NCBI GenBank assembly: GCA_050115555.1
Contig: JASFQI010000247.1
Location: forward strand, 1 to 7,368
Length of the DNA stretch: 7,368 nt
Source of the DNA: JASFQI01 sp050115555
GTDB lineage: Bacteria; Desulfobacterota; DSM-4660; Desulfatiglandales; HGW-15
Direction: 5' to 3'
The notes under the pieces were generated by a model, which saw only the letters and a program-made list of their open reading frames with translations, ran no database searches and was not told where the DNA came from. Shown in pieces: positions 1-6,418 of this stretch. The stretch's first letter is position 1; the number at the start of each line of letters is the position of its first letter. The position numbers and the translations under genes were made by a program.

Positions 1-40
1 AAATGCACATGCAGGAGCGGGATGTCTTTAGCCCTGGGCT

Positions 41-262
41 CTACCAGAGGTTCGTTTGCAGCCACAGCACCGCCTCCTCGTAGGCCTCCTCGAATCCCAA
101 CCCCAAGGGCCGATAAAGGGCCCTCTGCATCGCTGTGGGAAGCTCCCTATAGCACCGGTAGCAAAACGCTTTTCCGCGGTCCTTGGGGCTGCCGCAAAGG
201 CATTCCTCGCTTGCGAGAGTCTTCACGTAAAACGCCCGGTCCGTGGTCTTTTCCGCTTTCAT
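41..262 (-). CDS. Small zinc-finger-like phage protein (73 aa)
   Basis: This is a 73-residue protein with a CxC-x10-CxxC arrangement (Cys21, Cys23, Cys34, Cys37), which suggests one bound zinc. A helical, acidic C-terminal half follows (LPTAMQRALY, then FEEAYEEAVLWL). Short proteins with a CWCG...FCxxCxxxLP...LY pattern are common in phages and prophages, and this one fits from memory; their function is unknown to me. The ATG directly follows the TGA of the gene upstream with no gap, and a GAGG lies a few bases before it, so translation is probably coupled. The stop is TAG at 41-43. It is the last complete gene of the early operon in view. Confidence 0.75.
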   Translation of the reverse strand: MKAEKTTDRAFYVKTLASEECLCGSPKDRGKAFCYRCYRELPTAMQRALYRPLGLGFEEAYEEAVLWLQTNLW

Positions 263-538
263 TCACCGCCTCACCCGTCTCTGTTCCTGGCGGATATCCT
301 TGGTGAACACCGTCACGATCACTTTTGACGGGACGTTCACCTTGAAAATCACTCCGCTTTCCGGGTGCCAAAAAGAGGCCAGGATCGTCATGGATCGCCC
401 CCGCGGAGTGTAGACCCGCCTGTACTTCTGGACCTCCACGGAATTCTTGATGATCTGGTCAAGCTCCTGCGGCAACGGCGGGAGCGTCTTCACACGCTTC
501 TTCCACTCCTCCTCCGCGTGTTTTGTGAATCGGTACAT
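263..538 (-). CDS. Small protein resembling the DUF4258 family (91 aa)
   Basis: The 91-residue protein opens with MYRFTKHAEEEWKKRV and closes its fold with SKVIVTVFT, next to a basic tail. A His-Ala-x-x-x-x-x-(K/R)-R start and a hydrophobic 'VITV' strand near the end are typical of DUF4258, a small fold related to RelE/ParE toxins. That match is from memory of the pattern, not a search. The start is supported by AAGGAG seven bases before the ATG. This start lies inside the 3' end of the upstream gene, an overlap of 80 bases in a different frame. No antitoxin-like partner is evident, so a toxin role should not be assumed. It could simply be an unnamed early phage protein. Confidence 0.75.
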   Translation of the reverse strand: MYRFTKHAEEEWKKRVKTLPPLPQELDQIIKNSVEVQKYRRVYTPRGRSMTILASFWHPESGVIFKVNVPSKVIVTVFTKDIRQEQRRVRR

Positions 539-731
539 GCTGGGGCTCCTTGCGGTATCGGATGGCGGCGCACGCCGGATGGAACTCGCTCAAGACGTGG
601 CCGTAATGATCCGAGTACTCATTGATGCAGACGAATCGATCCTTTCCGCACATTTGCCGCAGGCCGCAGGCCTTGCAGGTCTCTTCCCGCTTCCCCTCCA
701 CGCCACGCTCAACAAAGAATCTGCTGGTCAT
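459..731 (-). CDS. Cysteine-rich small early protein (90 aa)
   Basis: This 90-residue protein has a cysteine cluster, Cys19-x2-Cys22-x5-Cys28-x6-Cys35, followed by Cys54 in FHPACAA and Cys80. The first four could hold a zinc or iron-sulfur centre; I do not recognise the family. Its ATG immediately follows the TAA of gemA (TAAATG), with GGAGG six bases before the start, so initiation is well supported. The C-terminal 27 residues or so (Gly/Ala-rich, low complexity) are encoded in the overlap with the next gene and look unlike a conserved domain. The protein may therefore functionally end near residue 62, or the reading frame may have been extended by loss of an older stop. Confidence 0.65.
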   Translation of the reverse strand: MTSRFFVERGVEGKREETCKACGLRQMCGKDRFVCINEYSDHYGHVLSEFHPACAAIRYRKEPQHVPIHKTRGGGVEEACEDAPAVAAGA

Positions 732-1175
732 TTATGCCCTCCTTTTCGCGCCGACCCTGACCTGGATGGCCTTGATCGCCTCGATCACCTTGTGGGCCGT
801 ATCAAAGGTCAAAAAGTTCTCGTGACTCACACCGAAGCGTTTATCCATGAACTTCCTCAACGCCTTTCGCTGGTTGCCCGGCGTATAGTAGGCCCCGCCC
901 AGGGACCACCACGAGGCGTAGATCTTCCTGAGCTGCTTGTCCGTGGCCATGTCAGGGCGGTTCGGGCGATCCGCCGCGTCCTGAAAAGAGGACCGGACTT
1001 CAAACCCGCACCGCTCAAAATGCGCCATCACGGCCCGGAATCCTTTGTCGGTCAACTGTTTCGCACTCCTGACGCCTGCATGGGCCTCCAGGGCGTCCCG
1101 GTAGGTCGCATCGTCCAGGCCGAGCTTTCGTTGCGCCACTTTGATCAACTGGATTTTCTTGGCGCTGATCCCCAC
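732..1175 (-). CDS. gemA: GemA-like regulatory protein (Mu gp16 family)
   Basis: The 147-residue protein belongs to the GemA/gp16 family of Mu-like phages (PF06252, formerly DUF1018). In Mu this early protein is reported to modulate host gene expression and DNA supercoiling. The N-terminal part (KKIQLIKVAQRKLGLDDATY) and the C-terminal part (ATDKQLRKIYASWW..., then LRKFMDKRFGV and AHKVIEAIKAI) show the two helical family blocks. The open frame extends upstream to 1301, but that extension is Arg/Ser-rich and overlaps the previous gene. I chose the GTG at 1175, which has GGAGGT five bases before it and lies one base after the upstream TGA. It sits between the 221-aa protein and small early genes, as expected for the A-B-...-gemA order of Mu. 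Confidence 0.9.
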   Translation of the reverse strand: MGISAKKIQLIKVAQRKLGLDDATYRDALEAHAGVRSAKQLTDKGFRAVMAHFERCGFEVRSSFQDAADRPNRPDMATDKQLRKIYASWWSLGGAYYTPGNQRKALRKFMDKRFGVSHENFLTFDTAHKVIEAIKAIQVRVGAKRRA

Positions 1176-1176
1176 G

Positions 1177-1842
1177 TCACACCTCCAGCCCTGCGACCAG
1201 GTCGCTGAACTCCGCCGCCTTTTTTCGAAGGGCTGCGACCGTTTCCTTGGGCAGCAGGACGCCGCCGTATTTCCGGCCGATTTTTCTGAGACCATCTGCA
1301 AATTGTTCGGGGTCCCGGGTCATCTTCTCCAGGAAGGCGTCCACCACCTCGATGGGGGTCGGTGTGCCCATACGCGAGATCATGGGCCCCCTGGCATGGC
1401 CCGCGGTCAGGTCGCGCAGCTCGTCGAACTCGAAGGAGAGCTGCCGTACCATGTCCACGAGTGCGGCTTGCCGGCCGCGGCTCGCCTTCACCAAGCCGGT
1501 CATGCCGCGCCTCCTGAACGTGTCGTAAAATTTCCGGGCCTCCAGATCGCTCCCGGCCATGAAGTACCCGCCGCTCGATCCGGCTTGTGAGAGGATGGGG
1601 ATGTTGTGATCGATGACCAGGTGATTGATCAGGACGCGCATATCCCGCATGTCCCGGCTGGAAAGGGCATCTCCCACGTCTTTCCCGGCCCATTTCTCCG
1701 CCAGGCGGCGAGCTGGGATAGCGTTTTCCGCTCCTTCGTGCTCGCCCCACAGAATCTTCAAAAGGGCGCTCTCCGCGGGCGTGAGCGGGTTCTTTCGATG
1801 AATGCCGGTCCTCGGATCGATTCCCAGGCTTTCCAGTCTCAT
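1177..1842 (-). CDS. Winged-helix-like early phage protein (221 aa)
   Basis: This 221-residue protein has no name I can give. Residues about 20-100 look like a winged helix: LTPAESALLKILW, then IPARRLAEKW, a helix SSRDMRDMRVLINHLVIDH, and a wing containing GSSGGYFMA. The 'gGYf' wing after a helix with RxLI is typical of DNA-binding winged helices in phage accessory proteins. The remainder is mostly helical with basic patches (RRRGMTGLVKASRGRQ, KIGRKYGG). The frame is open to 1986, but the true start is most likely the ATG at 1842: it forms an ATGA overlap with the upstream stop and has GGAGGG before it, while the extension is Pro/Arg-rich shadow sequence. Its place between B and gemA suggests a role in phage DNA metabolism or regulation, but nothing catalytic is visible. 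Confidence 0.88.
   Translation of the reverse strand: MRLESLGIDPRTGIHRKNPLTPAESALLKILWGEHEGAENAIPARRLAEKWAGKDVGDALSSRDMRDMRVLINHLVIDHNIPILSQAGSSGGYFMAGSDLEARKFYDTFRRRGMTGLVKASRGRQAALVDMVRQLSFEFDELRDLTAGHARGPMISRMGTPTPIEVVDAFLEKMTRDPEQFADGLRKIGRKYGGVLLPKETVAALRKKAAEFSDLVAGLEV
1181..1186 (-). promoter_or_regulatory. Ribosome binding site that sets the gemA GTG start
   Basis: Read on the minus strand this is GGAGGT, five bases before the GTG at 1175-1173. It lies within the last codons of the upstream gene, whose TGA occupies 1179-1177. This favours GTG over the in-frame ATG at 1301 and implies coupling to the upstream gene. Confidence 0.75.
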
Positions 1843-2303
1843 GGCGTCCCTCCGGCCTTTTTTCGGGCCCGCAGGTCCCTGAGCTTTCGGCACTTGGCCG
1901 CGTTTGTCGGGGTCTCGGGTCCGGGGTCCTGGATCAGGAGCCACCCCCTGGCGCCGCCCCGCAGGTAGCCTAGGTGCTTCAGGCAATGGAGATACTCCAG
2001 AACGGTATCCCGGGAAGCGCCGGAAAGGCGCTCTATTGCATCGGTCGAAAACATGCGGTGACTCCGCACCAAATGCCAGATCACGTCCATCTTGGTCCGG
2101 CGCCGGGGGAACTCCCGGTATTCCAGGCGGCCGTCCTCCCGCCGCACGATCTCCCCGCGTTTGCGGAAGTCCCGGACGCAGGTCTTCATGCGCTGGCGGT
2201 CCTTATAGGTCGGGATCTTCAGCTCGACGGAAAGGTCGTCCCAGGAAAAGACCCCGAGCTTTTTCGCGGCCTTACGAACGGCTTGTGCGCGTATTTTTGC
2301 CAT
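1839..2303 (-). CDS. Double winged-helix-like early protein (154 aa)
   Basis: The 154-residue protein seems to contain two consecutive winged-helix units. The first (about residues 1-62) runs VFSWDDLSVELKI, KTCVRDFRKRGEIVRRE, then DGRLEYRE. The second (about 70-125) runs KMDVIWHLVRSHRMFSTDAI, RLSGASRDTVLEYLHCLKHLGYL, then GGARGWLLI. The C-terminus is basic (KCRKLRDLRARKK). This architecture implies DNA binding; the target is unknown. Its start lies 32 bases inside the end of the B gene, with GAAGGAAGG just before the ATG, and its stop overlaps the next start as ATGA. It is therefore made as part of the same operon and probably coupled at both ends. I know similar unnamed proteins only as hypothetical genes of Mu-like prophages. 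Confidence 0.85.
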   Translation of the reverse strand: MAKIRAQAVRKAAKKLGVFSWDDLSVELKIPTYKDRQRMKTCVRDFRKRGEIVRREDGRLEYREFPRRRTKMDVIWHLVRSHRMFSTDAIERLSGASRDTVLEYLHCLKHLGYLRGGARGWLLIQDPGPETPTNAAKCRKLRDLRARKKAGGTP

Positions 2304-3003
2304 CGCCTTCCTTCTTTAAGCGGGCAATCGCCTTTTTCACCAGACCATCGGTCACTGACTCGGCCTTGTGGATCTCCACAAGGTTCTCGAGGTGCTGAAG
2401 CGCTATCTTCACGGGCCGGAAGTCCCCTTTTGCGGCCTGGCCGAGCATCTCGCCCTGCTGAGCCGTGAGCCGGCAATCCAGGGCCTGCTTGGCAAAGAAC
2501 AGGATGTCCGTGCTTTGGATGGGTCCGAACTCCACGGTCCGGAGCGTCCGCGACCAGAAACGCCGCTCCCGGTTCATCAGGTGAAGGAGCAGCTTCTCGC
2601 CGACCAGGGCGAACGGCACGGCCGTGCGGTCCACCAGGTCCCGAATCCATTCCAGGCGCTCCAGGTCGAATTTGTCCGCCTCATCGATGATCACCGGCGT
2701 GGGGTTCTCTAGAAGACGCTTCTCGATGGCCTTGAAGGCGGGCTTTTTGCGCTTGGGAACGGGATCGATCCCAAGCTCGAAGCACAGGTCCTGGAGCATC
2801 CACAGCTCGTTTTTCCACCCCTTGCCGTACCGCGCGTACACGAAGCCCTCCTGTGCCGCATACTCGCGTGCCGCGGTGGTCTTGCCCCTCCCTGCCGGTC
2901 CGGTAAACACCAGAAACAAAGGTTCCGGCGCCGCCTTCTGGGCCTCGCGCATGGAGGCCGCGAAATTCGATACATTTTTGGTCTCAATAAAGACGTTTCT
3001 CAT
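2272..3003 (-). CDS. B: MuB-type AAA+ ATPase, transposition target protein
   Basis: This 243-residue ATPase corresponds to Mu B, which forms ATP-dependent filaments on target DNA, delivers it to the transposase, stimulates strand transfer and underlies target immunity. The Walker A motif is GPAGRGKT (residues 35-42) and Walker B is VIIDEAD (104-110). A sensor-1-like strand FALVGE follows near 131, with arginines in RRFWSRTLRTVEF (147-159) that may include the finger. The C-terminal helical part (about 163-230) is the lid region, ending in a basic tail. Mu B is 312 residues with an N-terminal helix-turn-helix domain; here the ATPase begins almost at once, so that domain is missing or moved. 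The ATG overlaps the transposase stop (ATGA) and has a GGAGGGGAGGG stretch before it, ensuring co-translation with A. Confidence 0.95.
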   Translation of the reverse strand: MRNVFIETKNVSNFAASMREAQKAAPEPLFLVFTGPAGRGKTTAAREYAAQEGFVYARYGKGWKNELWMLQDLCFELGIDPVPKRKKPAFKAIEKRLLENPTPVIIDEADKFDLERLEWIRDLVDRTAVPFALVGEKLLLHLMNRERRFWSRTLRTVEFGPIQSTDILFFAKQALDCRLTAQQGEMLGQAAKGDFRPVKIALQHLENLVEIHKAESVTDGLVKKAIARLKKEGDGKNTRTSRS

Positions 3004-5210
3004 GTGCGTCCCTCCCCTCCTTGCCCCGCTTCATAGAATTCCCGGATGAAGTTCATCCGCTCTTTGACCCTGGCGTGCATTTCGGTGGTCTCGAACCACC
3101 GCATCCAGCTCATGTCGTCCAGGGGCAGCTCCTCGCCCTTGCATTCCCGTTCCAGAAGATCCTCGTAGCGTTCCTCTTCGCTGTCGTAGATGCGGCGCTG
3201 CCTGGGACCGATCTCCAGCACCTTCATCTTTTCCGCCTCGGCCTCGATCCTTTCGGCCTCGGCCCGAGGCAGGGTTTTTTGCTTCGCCTTTCTCGGAGGC
3301 TCGGAGGCCTCGGCCGCCTCGCGCCTGCCCGGTATGGCTACCAGGTGCGGCGCGCTTTCCACGTACTCACGGCCCGCAGCCTCCGTCTGCTTCTTGAGCG
3401 ATCGCTTCCGCTCGATCTGGGCCTGCACCTCGGCCACGTCCTCCGGCCCGCCGGAGATTCGGGCCACCGGATGAACAGGCTTTGAAGGCTCGCCTTCGCA
3501 CAAGAGCCTTGCCCCGGTCCGGTCGTAGATGTAGACCCGGGAGAGGTCCTCCAGGTCGTAGCGGACCAGCACGCGGTCCTTGATTCCGTAAAGGGCCTCG
3601 TCGTAGTAGTACCGGCCGAAGAGCTTCACGCCCTGGCGGTGGACGGGTTTGGGCTCCGAGGCCATCATGAGGTATCGAAGACCCTCCTCATTGACTCCCG
3701 GACCCCTGCCGGCCTCCCACACGTCAATGGGCCGAAGGCCCTTGAGCCCGCGATGAGGCCGCCTGGCGTACTCTTCCACCCACTGCATGATGAACCGGTT
3801 GGCATCTTCCAGGGTGGGGACGTATCCTCCGTATCGCTTCTCGTGGATCTTCTTATGGAGCTTCTCGTTTCGGCGCATGTGGGCGGGCTTGTGGTCAATG
3901 TCCGTGCCCGTGTAGGAGGGCATCAGGCGCTCCATCTCGCCGAAGGTCTCGAAGAAGCGCTCGACCGGCTTGGACTGCGCGTTGTAGGGCCACGCAAAGA
4001 TCGTCTCGACCCCAAGGCGGCCGAACATGCCGTTATAGCCCAGCTCCTCGAAGTCGACGTTCGGATCGTTGAAGACCTTGGCCTTGAAGGCCCGGCCGTT
4101 GTCCAGGTATGCGACCTTCGGAATCATCCCAAGGTTCAGGACAGCCCGGCGAAACGCGGCCGCAACACAAAGGGTGTTCTCCGTGGGCATGATGCTCCAT
4201 CCGGCCGGCATGCAGCTTGCCCAGTCGTACCAGGCGACCCACATCATGCGTACGGCCTTGCCGGTTTCCGGGTGCAGGATTTCGAAGTTGAGCTTGTGAC
4301 CGTCCGCGACCAGTACCTCGCCCACCTCCAGGAGGCCCGCGTCCCGCTCCAGGTAGGGCAGGCATTTGTCCACGAGGGCTTTCTCGCCCTCCCGGCAAAA
4401 CACCCACCGGTCATAGTTCTGCGAGATCCACTCGTCCAGGGCCCGGCGCAGGGTGTCGATGGACGACGGTGTGTCGATTCCCCGCCGTTCCAGGTTGCGC
4501 TTGGCCAGGCGGATGGCCTCAGCTTTTCGGAGGCGATTTCGATGCAGGGCAAACGATAGGACCGAGTTGAACTCCTCGGGCGTGACCTTGCGCTGGCCCT
4601 TGCGGCATCCGTGCTTCGTGGCCAGGGCCGTATAATCGTGGCCGCTCGCCTTCCAGGTCCGGACCCATCCTTCGGCCGTTGAAAAGGCTACCTTGCCCAG
4701 GGTCTCGTACAGCCCGGGAAAGCTCCGGCCCGTGTTGAATCCCTTTACGAACAGCTTCGCAGCCTCCACCTTGCTCCGGCCCTTGGACTTGGCTCGGTCC
4801 TTTTCCGAAAGGTATTGCGTAACAAAATCCACCCGCGCCAGGGCGATACGGTTGTTCCAGTCCGGGAGCTCCGGGGAGCCCACGTGAACCGGCGTGGAAA
4901 CCTGGGCGGATGATTTTGGCATGCTTCCTGCTATCCTTATATAAGGGGAGCTTTCGACTGCTCCCTTGTCCTTGGCCAACATCAAGGATGCTTCAGGGCC
5001 CAAGCTGGACATCTCGGCTTTTGAGATCTTCCCGGTTTTTGCCAGGGCCGCCTGCATGTCGCTGGGGAGATCCTTCAACGCATAGCGCCGCGTCTTCCCT
5101 TTCTTGCCTCCCTGATACGGCCATTTCTCGGACTTCGCTCTTTTGTGAATGGCCTGCCTCGTCACATCCTTTGCGGCTGCCAGCTCGCTCGCCGTGAAAT
5201 CACTTGCCAT
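3000..5210 (-). CDS. A: MuA-type DDE transposase
   Basis: The 736-residue protein cuts and joins the phage ends to target DNA for integration and replicative transposition. Residues 5-60 resemble the Mu enhancer-binding domain (FTASELAAAKDVTRQAIHKR... RRYALKDLPSDMQAAL). Residues about 115-290 are helical end-binding domains. The integrase-like core spans about 295-430, with Asp303 (VADGH), Asp370 (YLDNG) and Glu417 (SKPVERFFETFG) as the catalytic triad. The 67-residue first spacing equals that of Mu A, and the KPVER motif matches it. Residues about 515-575 form the C-terminal Mu beta-barrel. A long charged tail (about 585-736, Glu/Lys/Arg-rich) follows, in the position where Mu A carries its non-specific DNA-binding/nuclease and B-interaction segment. 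It is longer than Mu A (663). GGAG lies eight bases before the ATG. No truncation or frameshift is visible. Confidence 0.97.
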   Translation of the reverse strand: MASDFTASELAAAKDVTRQAIHKRAKSEKWPYQGGKKGKTRRYALKDLPSDMQAALAKTGKISKAEMSSLGPEASLMLAKDKGAVESSPYIRIAGSMPKSSAQVSTPVHVGSPELPDWNNRIALARVDFVTQYLSEKDRAKSKGRSKVEAAKLFVKGFNTGRSFPGLYETLGKVAFSTAEGWVRTWKASGHDYTALATKHGCRKGQRKVTPEEFNSVLSFALHRNRLRKAEAIRLAKRNLERRGIDTPSSIDTLRRALDEWISQNYDRWVFCREGEKALVDKCLPYLERDAGLLEVGEVLVADGHKLNFEILHPETGKAVRMMWVAWYDWASCMPAGWSIMPTENTLCVAAAFRRAVLNLGMIPKVAYLDNGRAFKAKVFNDPNVDFEELGYNGMFGRLGVETIFAWPYNAQSKPVERFFETFGEMERLMPSYTGTDIDHKPAHMRRNEKLHKKIHEKRYGGYVPTLEDANRFIMQWVEEYARRPHRGLKGLRPIDVWEAGRGPGVNEEGLRYLMMASEPKPVHRQGVKLFGRYYYDEALYGIKDRVLVRYDLEDLSRVYIYDRTGARLLCEGEPSKPVHPVARISGGPEDVAEVQAQIERKRSLKKQTEAAGREYVESAPHLVAIPGRREAAEASEPPRKAKQKTLPRAEAERIEAEAEKMKVLEIGPRQRRIYDSEEERYEDLLERECKGEELPLDDMSWMRWFETTEMHARVKERMNFIREFYEAGQGGEGRT

Positions 5211-5225
5211 GCCCGTGTCTCCACA

Positions 5226-5762
5226 TCAGCGCTTTTCCCTCAGCGCCTTCTTCAACCGCTGCATCTCGATGAGGGTGTCGTCCAGTTTCCCCAACCTCAT
5301 CTGCCGCACCTCGTCGCCGCTGATCACCTGCGCGCCCTCGGCCTCGGCAAAGGCAATGCACGGAACCAGGGAACTCGTGACACGCTGGATGGCAAAAATA
5401 AGGTAGGAGGGGATCGGGTACTCGACGGGCTTGCTCAGGTAGTGGTTGAACATGTGGATGGACAAGTGCCTCGGCTTTTTCTCCCCGCTTTTTTTAGGAG
5501 AGTCCGCCGGCCATCCATAGAGGATGTTCACTGCATCCACCACCTGTTGGCGGCTCAGGCCGCTGGCTTTAATGGCCGCCTTGATGGCCGCCGCGATTTC
5601 GATACAATCCTCCTCCCAGCTCTGTGCCTCACGCCCGTCTCTGGCTGGGGGAGCGCCCAGGATCTCCGTTTTGAGCGCGACATACTCCTCGATCTTCGAG
5701 TCGTAGTCGCGGTCCAGGAAGCTCATTTGCTTGGCATCTATTCTTTTTTTGGGCTTAGCCAT
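5226..5762 (-). CDS. Conserved early protein preceding the transposase (178 aa)
   Basis: The 178-residue protein sits between the Ner-like regulator and transposase A, a place empty in Mu itself. It contains SGLSRQQVVDAVNILYGW (about residues 87-104), then LSIHMFNHYLSKP...YPIPSYLIFAIQRVTSS (about 119-149). This resembles an HTH-like unit, and I recall unnamed proteins of this pattern just upstream of transposases in many Mu-like prophages. The C-terminus is a helix rich in charged residues (GKLDDTLIEMQRLKKALREK) that could form a coiled coil. AGGGGA precedes the ATG, and the gene ends 15 bases before A. A DNA-binding or accessory transposition role is inferred from fold and position only. Confidence 0.85.
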   Translation of the reverse strand: MAKPKKRIDAKQMSFLDRDYDSKIEEYVALKTEILGAPPARDGREAQSWEEDCIEIAAAIKAAIKASGLSRQQVVDAVNILYGWPADSPKKSGEKKPRHLSIHMFNHYLSKPVEYPIPSYLIFAIQRVTSSLVPCIAFAEAEGAQVISGDEVRQMRLGKLDDTLIEMQRLKKALREKR

Positions 5763-5798
5763 TGATTCCCCTGCGGAAATGCGTTATCAATAACCCTA

Positions 5799-6029
5799 TT
5801 ATCCGGCCGTGTTCTGTTTCCTGGCGTTCTTCCGGAAGTAGTACTCCGGGAACACCTCGTGCGGGTTGCGCTGGATGATCTCGGAAATGCGCGTCATCAC
5901 CCGGTCCGAAGGCCGTTTCTTGTGAACCACCTCCGAGATATGGAACTCCGAAACCTCCAGCTCCTGCGCGAGCGCCTTCTGCGTATACCCGGCGATCTTC
6001 AGCTCGGCCTGGATGTGTGCGGGGTGCAT
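5799..6029 (-). CDS. ner: Ner-like DNA-binding regulator (76 aa)
   Basis: This 76-residue protein is almost entirely one helix-turn-helix domain: YTQKALAQELEVSEFHISEVVHKKRPSDRVMTRISEII, then NPHEVFPEYYF. Size, place as an early gene before A, and the closing 'P..VFP..Y' segment (PEVIWPSRY in Mu Ner) identify it as Ner/Nlp-like. In Mu, Ner binds between the divergent promoters and turns down both repressor and early transcription once the lytic cycle has begun. A textbook GGAGGT lies six bases before the ATG, and the upstream gene's TAA falls inside that spacer, so the two are coupled. An alternative reading is a generic XRE-type regulator, but the context argues for Ner. Confidence 0.87.
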   Translation of the reverse strand: MHPAHIQAELKIAGYTQKALAQELEVSEFHISEVVHKKRPSDRVMTRISEIIQRNPHEVFPEYYFRKNARKQNTAG

Positions 6030-6033
6030 TTGT

Positions 6034-6309
6034 TTACCTCCGGAGTGTGACTTTGTGGCCTTGAAGAGTTGATAACCAGATGGATCTTGGTCTTTTGAAA
6101 TGCTTCGTGAACATCTTAAGTAAGAAATGAAAACTGAATTTGGTTTGAGTGGCGGCTCTTACATCATTGGAAACATTAAAAAGAATGACCGCCCCGGATT
6201 CCAGACACCGCCGCCCGATCTCGGTTTTCTCTTCTTCAGCGGCAAGAAAGCGGTTTTTTGCTTGCCGTTCCCAGGATTCACAAAGTTTGAGGAGCCTTTT
6301 TTTTCTCAT
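6034..6309 (-). CDS. First gene of the early operon, unknown function (91 aa)
   Basis: The N-terminal 53 residues (LLKLCESWERQAKNRF, then EEEKTEIGRRCLESGA and VILFNVSNDVRAA) look like a compact helical protein and match a pattern I recall from small proteins of Mu-like prophages with the signature W..QA...F..AE.EK...G...E.GA..YFN. The remaining 38 residues or so are different in style: aromatic and basic, encoded by AT-rich DNA (TKFSFHFLLKMFTKHFKRP...). They may be a read-through of an old noncoding stretch or the result of a frameshift. GAGAGGG lies roughly ten bases before the ATG. The stop lies within the Ner ribosome-site spacer. It would be the first gene transcribed from the early promoter. 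Confidence 0.65.
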   Translation of the reverse strand: MRKKRLLKLCESWERQAKNRFLAAEEEKTEIGRRCLESGAVILFNVSNDVRAATQTKFSFHFLLKMFTKHFKRPRSIWLSTLQGHKVTLRR

Positions 6310-6365
6310 GAAAACCGCCCTCTCTTTCGGGGCCCTGGCGGAACCGCGACCCGGTTCCTTGTCTA

Positions 6366-6396
6366 TTTCGAAAAGCTAATTTGACACCGTTATATA
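6366..6396 (+). promoter_or_regulatory. Possible repressor promoter, rightward
   Basis: A TATATA (6391-6396) lies about 16 bases before the repressor ATG, and the only candidate -35 (TTTCGA, 6366-6371) is weak and 19 bases away. The same AT block serves as -10 for the opposing early promoter. A start near 6402 would leave a leader of about ten bases. This would be a weak promoter with a weak ribosome site (AGAGAT). Confidence 0.3.
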
Positions 6397-6418
6397 TCTA
6401 AATAGAGATTTATGTCAA
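6381..6418. promoter_or_regulatory. Candidate operator: TTGACA...TGTCAA inverted repeat
   Basis: The hexamer TTGACA at 6381-6386 is mirrored by TGTCAA at 6413-6418. Between them lie a second inverted repeat, TAAAT-AGAG-ATTTA (6399-6412), and the self-complementary TATATA (6391-6396). The cluster lies exactly between the repressor gene and the early operon and covers the predicted early promoter. It is thus the natural site for repressor and Ner binding. Which repeat each protein reads is not decidable from the sequence. Confidence 0.6.
6390..6418 (-). promoter_or_regulatory. Predicted early (lytic) promoter, leftward
   Basis: Read on the minus strand, a perfect -35 TTGACA (6418-6413) is followed after 16 bases by TATATA (6396-6391), or after 17 by ATATAA. 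Transcription would start near 6383 and run into the 91-aa gene, ner, the 178-aa gene, A and B. The -35 box overlaps the start codon of the divergent repressor gene, so early transcription and repressor expression should interfere with each other. Confidence 0.65.

Noticed and set aside
1..40. Possible start of the next early gene (ATG at 10, minus strand) and an AGCCC-A-GGGCT dyad after the 73-aa gene
   Set aside because: No ribosome site precedes the ATG, only three codons are in view, and the dyad has a one-base loop and no T run, so neither a gene nor a terminator is supported.
447..1208. Long plus-strand open frame (253 codons), and another at 3639-4559 (306 codons)
   Set aside because: Both lie antisense to well-supported genes in GC-rich DNA, where opposite-strand stops are rare; their translations are Pro/Gly/Arg/His-rich with no recognisable domain.
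1176..1301. N-terminal extension of gemA to the ATG at 1301
   Set aside because: The added residues are Arg/Ser-rich and overlap the well-supported end of the 221-aa gene; a GTG with GGAGGT at the correct spacing gives the family-like length.
1843..1986. N-terminal extension of the 221-aa protein to 1986
   Set aside because: The extension is Pro/Arg/Gly-rich shadow of the 154-aa gene; the ATG at 1842 has a strong ribosome site and an ATGA overlap.
3225..3325. Repetitive GCCTCGGCC-like tracts in the transposase gene
   Set aside because: They encode the Glu/Ala/Arg-rich charged linker near the transposase C-terminus; no regular repeat unit is present.
4935..4946. Perfect palindrome CCTTATATAAGG inside the transposase gene, with CCTTATATAA again in the repressor gene (6643-6652)
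   Set aside because: Both copies encode the same tripeptide Pro-Tyr-Ile in frame followed by a basic residue, so coding explains them; no regulatory context supports a binding site.
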